The translations under genes and the position numbers were made by a program. Below, piece by piece: positions 28,222-35,981 of a stretch of DNA of 64,000 nucleotides (within the stretch, counting starts at the first letter, position 1; each line of letters begins with the position of its first letter). The stretch comes from Kitasatospora xanthocidica. GTDB taxonomy: Bacteria; Actinomycetota; Actinomycetes; Streptomycetales; Streptomycetaceae. A model generated the notes under the pieces. It made no database searches. It was not told the origin of the DNA and saw only the letters and a list, made by a program, of their open reading frames with translations. The stretch is from the NCBI RefSeq assembly GCF_014656195.1, contig NZ_BNBY01000027.1, forward strand, positions 1 to 64,000. The letters are read 5' to 3'.

Positions 28222-29394
28222 GTGGACGTGCAGAACAAGGTCGACGAGATCGTCGCGGCGGTCGAGAACGCCCGCTCGATGCCGATGTCGGCCTCCTGCG
28301 TGGTGAACCGGTCCGAGCTGATCGGCCTGCTCAACGACCTCAAGGCGGCCCTGCCCGCCGAACTCGCCCAGGCCCAGTCGGTGATGGCCGACCACGAGCA
28401 GGTGGTGGCCGGTGCGCAGGCCGAGGCCGACCTGATCATCCAGGGGGCGCACGCCGAGCGCGGCTCGTTGATCTCGGACACCGAGGTGGTCCGCCAGGCC
28501 CAGTCCCAGGCGGACCGGATCCTCGCCGAGGCGCGCGCCGAGGTCGAGGCCAAGCGGGCCGAGGCCGACGACTACGTGGACAGCAAGCTCGCCAACTTCG
28601 AGGTCGTGCTGACCAAGACGCTCGGCGCGGTCGGCCGCGGCCGCACCAAGCTGCGCGGCGACGCCGGCGTCTTCGAGAGCGAGCACGACGCCGAGACCGA
28701 CGGCGAGGAGTTCCGGCCGCAGCGGATCAGCCCGAGCCCCGAGGTCGACGAGTACGTCGACGTGAAGCTCGCCACGTTGGAGAACGTGCTCAGCGCGACC
28801 CTGGAGGCCGTCGGCAAGGGCCGGGACAAGCTGCTCGGCAAGCGGCCGATCGACGAGCTGGGCGCCTACCTGGCCGCCGCCGACGAGGCCCAGCAGGCCA
28901 AGGAGCGGGCCGAGGCGGTGGCCGCGGGCTTCGCCACGGACGCGGACGGCTCGGACATCGCCTGGTACCGCGAGGACGTCCCGCAGCAGCAGACCTGGCC
29001 CGAGCAGGCCCCGGCCGCGGCGGACTGGCAGTCCCCCGGGACCGACCAGTACGCGGCGACCGCCCAGCAGCAACCGGGCGGGCAGTACGCGGAGGTGTAC
29101 GGCGGGGGCTTCGACCCGGCCGGCCAGGGCGACCCGTACAACACCCAGTGGGGCCAGCAGCAGGGCGGCTACCAGCAGCAGGGCTACCCGGCCCAGCAGC
29201 AGGACGGCTACGGCTACCAGCAGCCGCAACAGCAGCAGGGCTACGCCGCGCAGCCGTACGACGGCTACAACTACCCGCAGCAGCCCGCCTCCCCGCCGGC
29301 CGTGCCGCAACAGCAGCAGGGCCTGGACGAGACCAGCTTCTTCGACACCAGCATGATCGACATGACCAGGCTGCGGGAGCTCGGCGGCCGCTGA
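28222..29394 (+). CDS. DivIVA-like coiled-coil protein with Gln/Tyr-rich tail
   Basis: A 390 aa protein: a DivIVA-related N-terminus (VDVQNKVDEIVAAVENARS), a long coiled coil to about residue 240, and a tail of Gln, Gly, Tyr and Pro repeats ending FFDTSMIDMTRLRELGGR. The equivalent S. coelicolor gene (SCO5570) is annotated as a cell-division initiation protein. The GTG at 28222 is chosen because codon bias and similarity begin there. It is a candidate polar-growth or septum scaffold component; the exact role is unknown. A hairpin terminates it. Confidence 0.85.
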   Translation: MDVQNKVDEIVAAVENARSMPMSASCVVNRSELIGLLNDLKAALPAELAQAQSVMADHEQVVAGAQAEADLIIQGAHAERGSLISDTEVVRQAQSQADRILAEARAEVEAKRAEADDYVDSKLANFEVVLTKTLGAVGRGRTKLRGDAGVFESEHDAETDGEEFRPQRISPSPEVDEYVDVKLATLENVLSATLEAVGKGRDKLLGKRPIDELGAYLAAADEAQQAKERAEAVAAGFATDADGSDIAWYREDVPQQQTWPEQAPAAADWQSPGTDQYAATAQQQPGGQYAEVYGGGFDPAGQGDPYNTQWGQQQGGYQQQGYPAQQQDGYGYQQPQQQQGYAAQPYDGYNYPQQPASPPAVPQQQQGLDETSFFDTSMIDMTRLRELGGR

Positions 29395-29405
29395 GCGGAC
29401 CGTCG

Positions 29406-29451
29406 CGGAGTCTCCTGACAGGACCGAAGTTGGGCCTGACGGGAGACTCCG
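29406..29451 (+). terminator. Terminator after the DivIVA-like gene
   Basis: CGGAGTCTCC at 29406-29415 pairs with GGAGACTCCG at 29442-29451. The right arm overlaps the spacer of the next promoter. Confidence 0.75.
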
Positions 29452-29458
29452 GTAGTCT
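29430..29458 (+). promoter_or_regulatory. Predicted promoter of the DUF177-rpmF-rnc operon
   Basis: TTGGGC at 29430-29435 and TAGTCT at 29453-29458 are separated by 17 nt, about 100 nt before the first gene. Confidence 0.6.
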
Positions 29459-29560
29459 GACCACTCCGGCATCCCCATGTCCGGTCGTCGGCTTGCCCGC
29501 GAGGCGCCGACACAGATGGGGGAGACCCCCTCGATCGTTTCCTATGGAAGTCAGGACACC

Positions 29561-30205
29561 GTGAACCGCCTCGACCACCGCGACCCCCTCGTGTTCGACA
29601 CGCACGAGCTCGGTCGTCGCCCGGGTGCGATGCGCAAGGTGTCCCGGACCCTGGAGGCCCCCGAGGGCTTCGGGATCATCGACGTGATCGCCGTCCCGGA
29701 GAAGAGCCCGATCGAGCTGGAGCTCCGCCTGGAGTCCGTGGTCGAGGGCGTGCTGGTCACCGGCACCGCCGACGCCCAGGTCGAGGGTGAGTGCGTCCGG
29801 TGCCTGGAGCCCGTCGAGTTCGACATCGACGTGGACTTCCAGGAGCTCTACTACTACCCGGAGTCCGACGAGCGCCACCGCGCCCGGACCACCGGGACCG
29901 AGGACCTCGACGAGGACTCGGAAGACGAGACTTACCGTCTGGAGGGCGATTTCTTCGACCTCCGGCCGGTGCTGCGTGACGCGGTGGTGCTCGCACTGCC
30001 GCTGCAGCCGGTGTGCCAGGAAGACTGCCTGGGCCTGTGCTCCGAATGCGGAGCGCGCCTGAGCGACGACCCGGCGCACCACCACGATGCCGCCGACCCC
30101 CGGTGGGCGGCTCTGCAGGGACTCTCCGCCGCCCCCGGCGACGAGGGTGACGGAACCAAGACCAGCGGTACCCGTGAGGGTCTCGCCGAGAACCAGGAGA
30201 AGTAG
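29561..30205 (+). CDS. DUF177 (YceD-like) protein, rRNA/ribosome-assembly associated
   Basis: A 214 aa acidic protein with the YceD pattern: VEGECVRCLEPVEFDIDVDF, an acidic stretch, GDFFDLRPVLRDAVVLALPLQPVC and the CLGLCSECG zinc-like cysteines. YceD proteins act in 23S rRNA production and are almost always upstream of rpmF, as here (2 nt gap). I chose the GTG at 29561 because the homologous sequence begins at NRLDHRDPLVFDTHELGRR; AGGA lies just upstream. In-frame starts further upstream are possible. Confidence 0.88.
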   Translation: MNRLDHRDPLVFDTHELGRRPGAMRKVSRTLEAPEGFGIIDVIAVPEKSPIELELRLESVVEGVLVTGTADAQVEGECVRCLEPVEFDIDVDFQELYYYPESDERHRARTTGTEDLDEDSEDETYRLEGDFFDLRPVLRDAVVLALPLQPVCQEDCLGLCSECGARLSDDPAHHHDAADPRWAALQGLSAAPGDEGDGTKTSGTREGLAENQEK

Positions 30206-30207
30206 CC

Positions 30208-30381
30208 GTGGCTGTTCCGAAGCGGAAGATGTCGCGCAGCAACACGCGCCACCGTCGGTCCAACTGGAAGGCCGTCGTCCCGGCCCTCGTGGCGTGCGAC
30301 CGCTGCCACGAGCCGAAGCTGGGCCACATCGCGTGCCCGAGCTGCGGCACGTACAACCGTCGCCAGGTCCTCTCGGTCTGA
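30208..30381 (+). CDS. rpmF: 50S ribosomal protein L32, zinc-ribbon form
   Basis: A 57 aa protein starting MAVPKRKMSRSNTRHRRSNW, with Cys30, Cys33, Cys43 and Cys46 forming a zinc ribbon (CDRC and CPSC). The GTG at 30208 follows AGGAGAAG, which overlaps the end of the DUF177 gene. rnc starts 21 nt after its stop. Confidence 0.97.
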   Translation: MAVPKRKMSRSNTRHRRSNWKAVVPALVACDRCHEPKLGHIACPSCGTYNRRQVLSV

Positions 30382-30401
30382 TCGGCGGGGTGCACGGATC
30401 G

Positions 30402-31193
30402 ATGTCGGACGGTAACTCCACCCGCAAGGCGTCCGCCGCCCCGAAGGGTTCTTCTTCTGGCGGTGGCAAGGCCGGCGGGCCGGCTTCGACCGAATACGAC
30501 GTCCTGGAAGGGCGCCTCGGGTACACGCTCGAGCGCGCCCTTCTGGTGCGTGCCCTGACCCACCGCTCGTACGCGTACGAGAACGGGGGTCTGCCCACCA
30601 ACGAGCGCCTGGAATTCCTCGGCGACTCGGTGCTGGGCCTGGTGGTGACCGACACCCTCTACCGCGTCCACCCGGACGTCCCGGAGGGCACGCTCGCCAA
30701 GCTGCGCGCCGCGGTGGTCAACTCCCGCGCGCTCGCGGACGTCGGCCGCGGCCTGGAGCTCGGCACGTTCATCCGGCTCGGCAAGGGCGAGGAGGGCACC
30801 GGCGGCCGCGACAAGTCGTCGATCCTCGCCGACACCGTCGAGGCCGTGATCGGCGCCGTCTACCTGGACCAGGGTCTGGACGCGGCGACCGAGTTCGTCC
30901 ACCGGCTGTTCGACCCGCTGATCGAGGAATCCTCTCAGCTGGGCGCGGGCCTGGACTGGAAGACCAGCCTGCAGGAGCTCACCGCCTCGGTGGGCATCGG
31001 GGTTCCCGAGTACGTGGTCATGGAGTCCGGTCCGGACCACGAGAAGACCTTCACCGCGGCGGCCCGGGTGGCCGGCGAGGACTTCGGCAGCGGCGTCGGC
31101 CGCTCGAAGAAGGAAGCCGAGCAGAAGGCCGCCGAGAGCGCCTGGCGCGCGATCAAGGAGAAGTACGCCGACCGGCTGCCCGCGGGCGCCTGA
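30402..31193 (+). CDS. rnc: Ribonuclease III
   Basis: Double-strand-specific endoribonuclease for rRNA maturation and regulation; in Streptomyces it is also known as AbsB and affects antibiotic genes. Of 263 aa, residues 1-30 are a Ser/Gly/Ala-rich extension. The catalytic domain follows with ERLEFLGDSVL at 68-78 and the four acidic residues Glu71, Asp75, Asp144 and Glu147, then a double-stranded-RNA-binding domain from about 185. The ATG at 30402 was chosen; an in-frame GTG at 30390 is possible. Confidence 0.97.
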   Translation: MSDGNSTRKASAAPKGSSSGGGKAGGPASTEYDVLEGRLGYTLERALLVRALTHRSYAYENGGLPTNERLEFLGDSVLGLVVTDTLYRVHPDVPEGTLAKLRAAVVNSRALADVGRGLELGTFIRLGKGEEGTGGRDKSSILADTVEAVIGAVYLDQGLDAATEFVHRLFDPLIEESSQLGAGLDWKTSLQELTASVGIGVPEYVVMESGPDHEKTFTAAARVAGEDFGSGVGRSKKEAEQKAAESAWRAIKEKYADRLPAGA

Positions 31194-31215
31194 TCCGGAC
31201 GTAGCCTTTCCCCTG

Positions 31216-31269
31216 CCGATCGGTACCGAAGCACCGATCGGTACCGAAGCACCGATCGGTACCGAAGCA
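31216..31269 (+). repeat. Three exact tandem copies of an 18 bp unit upstream of mutM
   Basis: The unit CCGATCGGTACCGAAGCA repeats at 31216-31233, 31234-31251 and 31252-31269 without a mismatch. Each unit contains the palindromes CCGATCGG and CGGTACCG. It ends at the GGAGG ribosome-binding site of mutM. Confidence 0.92.
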
Positions 31270-31283
31270 GGAGGCTCCTTCCC

Positions 31284-32162
31284 GTGCCCGAACTCCCCGA
31301 GGTCGAGGTCGTCCGCCGTGGTCTGGCCAACTGGGTCGCCGGGCGGACCGTCGCCGACGTCCAGGTGCTGCACCCGCGCGCGGTGCGCCGCCAGCCCGCC
31401 GGCGCGGCCGACTTCACCGCCCGGCTGACCGGCACCACCCTCGGCACCGCGCAACGGCGCGGCAAGTACCTGTGGGTGCCGCTGTCCGGGACCGGGGCGG
31501 GCTTCTCGCTGATCGGCCACCTCGGGATGAGCGGCCAGCTCCTCGTCCAGGACCCGGCCGTCCCCGACGAGACGCACCTGCGGGTCCGGCTGCGCTTCGC
31601 CGACGGCGGGCGCGAACTGCGCTTCGTCGACCAGCGGACCTTCGGCGGCCTGGCGGTCGAGGAGGCCGAGGAGGGCGACCCGGAGGGCACGCCCGTCTCC
31701 ATCGCGCACATCGCCCGCGACCCGCTCGACCAGCGCTTCGACGACGGGACCTTCGTCGCCGCGCTGCGGGCCAAGCGCACCACCGTCAAGCGCGCGCTGC
31801 TCGACCAGACACTGATCAGCGGCGTCGGCAACATCTACGCCGACGAGGCGCTGTGGCGCGCCAAGCTGCACTACGACCGGCCGACCGCGACGCTCACCCG
31901 CCCGCAGGCCGCCGCCCTGCTGGCGCACGCCCGGGACGTGATGACCGCGGCGCTCGCCGTCGGCGGCACCAGCTTCGACAGCCTCTACGTCAACGTGAAC
32001 GGCGAGAGCGGCTACTTCTCCCGGGACCTCGACGCCTACGGCCGCGAGCACGAGCCCTGCCGCCGCTGCGGCACCGCGATCCGGCGGGCGGCCTGGATGA
32101 ACCGCTCCAGCTACTTCTGCCCCCGCTGCCAGCGCGTGCCGCGCGACCGCAGCGGGGGCTGA
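31284..32162 (+). CDS. mutM: Formamidopyrimidine-DNA glycosylase (Fpg)
   Basis: Base-excision repair enzyme that removes 8-oxoguanine and nicks the DNA; 292 aa. The N-terminal catalytic PELPE is intact, Lys61 lies in GKYLWV, and the C-terminal zinc finger has Cys259, Cys262, Cys279 and Cys282. The family residues GNIYADE are present near 190. The GTG at 31284 follows GGAGG. It is the last gene of the rnc group, separated from rnc by the 18 bp repeats. Confidence 0.96.
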   Translation: MPELPEVEVVRRGLANWVAGRTVADVQVLHPRAVRRQPAGAADFTARLTGTTLGTAQRRGKYLWVPLSGTGAGFSLIGHLGMSGQLLVQDPAVPDETHLRVRLRFADGGRELRFVDQRTFGGLAVEEAEEGDPEGTPVSIAHIARDPLDQRFDDGTFVAALRAKRTTVKRALLDQTLISGVGNIYADEALWRAKLHYDRPTATLTRPQAAALLAHARDVMTAALAVGGTSFDSLYVNVNGESGYFSRDLDAYGREHEPCRRCGTAIRRAAWMNRSSYFCPRCQRVPRDRSGG

Positions 32163-32190
32163 GCCCGCCCCAGGGCCCGGTTTCCGAGCC

Positions 32191-33114
32191 CTACGGCCGG
32201 GTGGCGAGTTCGGGCTGCTCGGCGTCCGTGCCGCCGGGCGAGCCGTGGGTGTCCTGGCCGAAGTAGGCGACGCCGACCGCGGCCACCACGGCGAGCAGGA
32301 AGCCGACCACGCCGAGCCAGGCCAGGCCGGCCTTGGAGGAGTCGCCGAGCCAGAGCACGCCGACCGCGCCGGGCAGCACCGTCTCGCCGACCACCAGCGC
32401 GGCCGTGGCGCCGTTCACCGAGCCGATCTGCAGCGCCACGGTGTGGATGTACATGCCGCCGAGGCCGCCGACCAGGACCGCGTACAGGGCCGGGTCGGAG
32501 AGCAGCGCGCCGAGGTCGAACGGCTCGACGCCGTTGAGGATGCGCACGCCGACGCCCAGGGCGCCGAAGCCGAGACCGGAGAGCAGGCCGGCGACGATCG
32601 CGCCGTTCGCTCCCATCCGCCGCACCAGCAGGCTGCCGCCGACCAGCAGCACGGTGATGACGATCAGCAGCCACCAGTGGAAGGACGGGTCGGCGTGGTG
32701 GCCACCCTCGGGGCCGGCCGAGACGGCCAGCAGCACCAGCGCCGAGCAGAGCACGCCGATCGAGGCCCACTCCAGCTGCTTGAGCCGGATGCCCAGCAGC
32801 TTGATGCTGAGCAGCGCGGTGATCACCAGGTTGGCGCTGATGATGGTCTGGGAGAGGAACAGCGGCAGCAGCCGCGCGGCCAGCGCGCCGAGCCCGAAGC
32901 CGATCAGGTCGAGCACCGTGCCGAGGATGAACTCCCAGGTGACGGCGGCCTTCGCGGTCGAGGAGAGGCTCGGCCCGCCGTGCTCGGTGGTGGCGGTGGT
33001 GGTGCCCTTGGCGGCCTCCTCCCGGGCGGAACGGCGGGATCCGACGGCCTGCAGGACCGAGCCGGTGCCGTAGCAGGCGGATGCCGCCACGGCGGTGACG
33101 AGGCCGATGATCAC
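32191..33114 (-). CDS. DMT/EamA-type multispanning membrane protein
   Basis: A 307 aa membrane protein with about nine to ten hydrophobic segments, including VIIGLVTAVAASACYGTGSV at the start and repeated EamA-like features such as GETVLPGAVGVLWLGD and VNGATAALVVGE. It resembles the drug/metabolite exporter superfamily but also membrane proteins of unknown role; the substrate is not readable. I chose the GTG at 33114 with GGAG 8-9 nt upstream, since a longer frame from 33474 adds a low-complexity soluble stretch. It converges on mutM with no clear hairpin in the 28 nt gap. Confidence 0.85.
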   Translation of the reverse strand: MIIGLVTAVAASACYGTGSVLQAVGSRRSAREEAAKGTTTATTEHGGPSLSSTAKAAVTWEFILGTVLDLIGFGLGALAARLLPLFLSQTIISANLVITALLSIKLLGIRLKQLEWASIGVLCSALVLLAVSAGPEGGHHADPSFHWWLLIVITVLLVGGSLLVRRMGANGAIVAGLLSGLGFGALGVGVRILNGVEPFDLGALLSDPALYAVLVGGLGGMYIHTVALQIGSVNGATAALVVGETVLPGAVGVLWLGDSSKAGLAWLGVVGFLLAVVAAVGVAYFGQDTHGSPGGTDAEQPELATRP

Positions 33115-33434
33115 CGAAGTGCTCCGATCGGGAGTTGGGTCAGGAACGGGCTGGGTCAAGAAAAGACAAAGGGACCGGCGGTCCGGGACCACTATGCCCG
33201 TTCGCGCGGTACGGTCGGCACGCCCCCGGGCTGCCCCGGATTCGGGCCGGACCTGCCGGGACGTACGTCCGGGCGCCTTCCGCGGTTCCCGTGCCCCACC
33301 CGGGTCAGGGTCGGCCGGGGGAAACATCATCCCCGAGAAGGGGAGCGGACCCGGCGGTCGGCGGGGAGTCCCGCCTCTACCAGTATGCGAAGGGTATGGC
33401 GTGCTCCGACGCCGCTCGCGGTAGCGTCGGGGAC
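33115..33434. other. Gap of 320 nt between divergent genes
   Basis: The stretch should contain promoters for the leftward membrane protein and the rightward TPM gene. I see TTGACC on the minus strand near 33155-33160 without a convincing -10, and TAGCGT at 33422-33427 seven nucleotides before the rightward ATG. I see no RNA gene or repeat. Confidence 0.5.
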
Positions 33435-34781
33435 ATGAGAACCCTTGCACGACGTTCCCGGGGCGCCGGGCCACTTGCCCTGGTGGCGGCGCTGCTCGGG
33501 CTGCTGCTCCTGCTGGCCCCGGCGGCCTCGGCCGCCGGCGGGCTGAGCAACGCCGCCGCCACCCTGAAGAAGGGGCAGGTCTACGTCGATCCGACGATGC
33601 TGAACCGCTTCAGCCAGGACCAGGCGGACGCCCTGACCAAGAAGATCGAGAAGGCCGACAAGCCGATCTTCATCGCGGTCGTCCCCGACGCCGCCAACAA
33701 GGACACCGTCCTCACGGACCTTCGCACCCTGGTGGGCATCGACGGCGTCTACGGCGTTTGGCGAGGCACCGGCGGCTTCCTGGCCCACGCAGACCGCGGC
33801 GCGATGGGCGTCGGCACCGCGGAGAGGATCGCGGGCGCCGTCGGCCGTGCCGACAAGGGTGACATCAACGCCACCCTGAACGACTTCGTCGACCAGGCCG
33901 CCCCGCAGACCAAGGGCCAGGGCGTCAACCACAGCACCTCGATCGCCTGGGTGGTCATCCCGGTCGTGCTGGTGGCCCTGGCCGGTGCCGGCGTCTTCTT
34001 CCTCTTCCGCCGCGCCAAGAAGCGCAAGGAGGAGCAGGCCCGGGCCGAGCTGGAGCAGGTGAGCCGGGTGGTGGACGAGGACATCACCGCCTTCGGCGAG
34101 GAGCTGGACCGGCTCGACTTCAACCCGGGCGCGGCCGACGCCGACGACGCCCAGCGCACCGACTACACCCACGCCCTGGACTCGTACGAGAAGTCCAAGC
34201 GCCTGATGGCGGAGGCCAAGCGGCCGGAGGACGTCAAGCCGGTCACCGAGGCGATCGAGGACGGCCGGTTCGCGCTGGCCACCCTGAGTGCCCGGCGGGA
34301 CAAGCGCCCGCTGCCCGAGCGCCGGCCCCCGTGCTTCATGGACCCGCGCCACGGCCCGTCCGTCAAGGACGTCGACTGGGCCCCGGCCGGTGGCTCCGCC
34401 CGCTCCGTCCCGGTCTGCCAGGCCGACGCGGACCGGGTGGCGGCCGGCCTCGACCCGGCCGTCCGCACCGTGGACACCGAGCACGGCCCGCAGCCGTACT
34501 GGAACGCCGGCCCGGCGTACGCCCCGTACGCGGGCGGCTACTACAGCAGCTTCGGCGGCGGCCTCCTGCCGGGCCTGCTGGTCGGCACCATGCTCGGCTC
34601 GATGATGAGCACCCCGGCCTACGCGGCGCCCATGATGGACGGCGGCCACCACGGCTACCAGGACCAGTACGAGGGCGGCGACTACACCGGGGCCGACTTC
34701 AACGCCGGGGACTTCAGCGGCGGGGGCTGGAGCGGTGGCGGTGACTCCGGCGGCGGCGACTTCGGCGGCGGGGACTGGTAG
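33435..34781 (+). CDS. Secreted/anchored TPM-domain protein with glycine-rich tail
   Basis: A 448 aa surface protein: signal peptide (residues 1-33, LVAALLGLLLLLAPAASAAG), an extracytoplasmic TPM-like domain (QADALTKKIEKADKPIFIAVV), a membrane segment near 171-192, an Arg/Lys stop-transfer, a cytoplasmic helical part, and a Gly/Tyr/Asp-rich C-terminus ending GGGDFGGGDW. TPM proteins of this type (TLP18.3/Psb32/MOLO-1) act in membrane or photosystem maintenance elsewhere, with no known actinomycete role. TAGCGT seven nucleotides before the ATG suggests leaderless transcription. Confidence 0.85.
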   Translation: MRTLARRSRGAGPLALVAALLGLLLLLAPAASAAGGLSNAAATLKKGQVYVDPTMLNRFSQDQADALTKKIEKADKPIFIAVVPDAANKDTVLTDLRTLVGIDGVYGVWRGTGGFLAHADRGAMGVGTAERIAGAVGRADKGDINATLNDFVDQAAPQTKGQGVNHSTSIAWVVIPVVLVALAGAGVFFLFRRAKKRKEEQARAELEQVSRVVDEDITAFGEELDRLDFNPGAADADDAQRTDYTHALDSYEKSKRLMAEAKRPEDVKPVTEAIEDGRFALATLSARRDKRPLPERRPPCFMDPRHGPSVKDVDWAPAGGSARSVPVCQADADRVAAGLDPAVRTVDTEHGPQPYWNAGPAYAPYAGGYYSSFGGGLLPGLLVGTMLGSMMSTPAYAAPMMDGGHHGYQDQYEGGDYTGADFNAGDFSGGGWSGGGDSGGGDFGGGDW

Positions 34782-34805
34782 CCCCGGCCGAACGCCCGAC
34801 CCCGC

Positions 34806-34836
34806 GCGGCCCCGTCGGTTCCTCCGGCGGGGCCGC
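34806..34836 (+). terminator. Terminator after the TPM-domain gene
   Basis: GCGGCCCCG at 34806-34814 pairs with CGGGGCCGC at 34828-34836. Confidence 0.65.
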
Positions 34837-34881
34837 TCCCGTGTCCGGGCACCCCGGTGGGGGAGCGGCTAGGGTCGGGGC

Positions 34882-35181
34882 ATGCACGGTCGCGACGCCC
34901 ACAGTGAGGAACCGGTCCGGGTCACCGCCTGGGTCCGGGGGAAGGTCCAGCAGGTCGGGTTCCGCTGGTGGACCAGGGCACGGGCGCTGGAGATCGGCTT
35001 GACCGGCTACGCGAGCAACCTCGGCGACGGCCGGGTGCAGGTGGTCGCCGAGGGCCTGGCGCCCGACTGCGAGGAGCTGCTGGTCCGGCTGCGCGGCCCC
35101 GGGACCCCGGGCAGCGTCAGCGGGGTGACCGAGATCTGGACGGCCGTCGGCCCTGGTTACGAGGGTTTCGAGATCCGCTGA
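34882..35181 (+). CDS. acyP: Acylphosphatase
   Basis: Small enzyme of 99 aa that hydrolyses acyl phosphates. The signature VRGKVQQVGFRWW contains the catalytic Arg28, and Asn46 is in YASNLGDGRV. Length and fold pattern are canonical. TAGGGT at 34870-34875 with six nucleotides to the ATG implies a leaderless mRNA. It lies upstream of smc, its usual place in streptomycetes. Confidence 0.95.
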   Translation: MHGRDAHSEEPVRVTAWVRGKVQQVGFRWWTRARALEIGLTGYASNLGDGRVQVVAEGLAPDCEELLVRLRGPGTPGSVSGVTEIWTAVGPGYEGFEIR

Positions 35182-35616
35182 GCCGCTTCCGGACCGCCCC
35201 CGCCGGGCCCCCGTGGGCCCCCCGCCAGGCCCACCCCGAAAAGATCCGGAACTGTCGGTGTCACGAGGTTGCCATCCGGGCAGACTCGTGGTTGACTCCG
35301 CATCGAACGATGATCCACGAGCACGTGGTGGACCCGTCCCGATGGACCCCCAGGCGTGACCACACCGCCGGGCAGGTGACAGGGGCGCGGTAGCGTGCGG
35401 TGATCGTGTTGACCCTTTCCGTCTTTGGTGAGACGCTGGAAACCCGCGCACACGACCGCGTTTATCCGGCAGGCGCATGCCCTCGTGAGCCCAGCTCACG
35501 GTGGTTGTGCCGTAGTGCCCAGCCAGCACTTCCGGTGACGCGCCGCGCGTGCGTCCCCCTTCCCCCTAGACCTGTACCGTTCCGGTTCGGTCACTCAGCG
35601 TGGAGGACCATTCATC
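35182..35616. other. Gene-free stretch of 435 nt before the 67 aa gene
   Basis: No coding bias in either direction. It contains TTGACT near 35292 and TTGACC near 35408, but neither has a good -10 at the right distance. A TAGCGT at 35392 sits about 225 nt before the small gene. Short complementary segments exist (CCACGAG with CTCGTGG), but I cannot support a specific element. Confidence 0.4.
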
Positions 35617-35820
35617 ATGGCAAAGGCGCTTCTCGGGTACGTCGGCGGCCCCGACCCGCGAATGCTCTCCGAGATGCGACGGCTTCAGCAGCGCGTCCAG
35701 GACCTTGAATCCGAGCTCCTTCGGATGCAGGCCGAGAACGACGCTCTCACCGCTGTCGCTGACGAGCACTCGCTGCTCAACAGCATTGATCTGGATCAGC
35801 GGGAGCCGGCTCTCACCTGA
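35617..35820 (+). CDS. Small coiled-coil protein upstream of smc (67 aa)
   Basis: The protein MAKALLGYVGGPDPRMLSEM continues with a leucine-zipper-like helix (LQQRVQDLESELLRMQAEND) and a short acidic end. The ATG follows GGAGGACC. Codon bias is weaker than in its neighbours but the frame is clear. Homologues of this length occur in many actinomycetes as hypothetical proteins. The function is unknown; a structural or adaptor role is plausible from the coiled coil alone. Confidence 0.85.
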   Translation: MAKALLGYVGGPDPRMLSEMRRLQQRVQDLESELLRMQAENDALTAVADEHSLLNSIDLDQREPALT

Positions 35821-35981
35821 GTCCCGCCCGGTCCTCGCAGATCGACGCCGCTGTGCACTGAGCCGCCCCGAAAGGGACGCAGCTTGCAAGGGACGCCCTG
35901 ATGTGGCGTCCCTTCGTCGTGTCCGACTCCGGATACAGTCGCACGCCGGGGGCCCTGGCGAGCGACGAGGAGACCGGCCGC

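Noticed and set aside
31216..31269. A CRISPR array
   Set aside because: The units are directly adjacent without spacers and are only 18 bp long; no cas gene is present.
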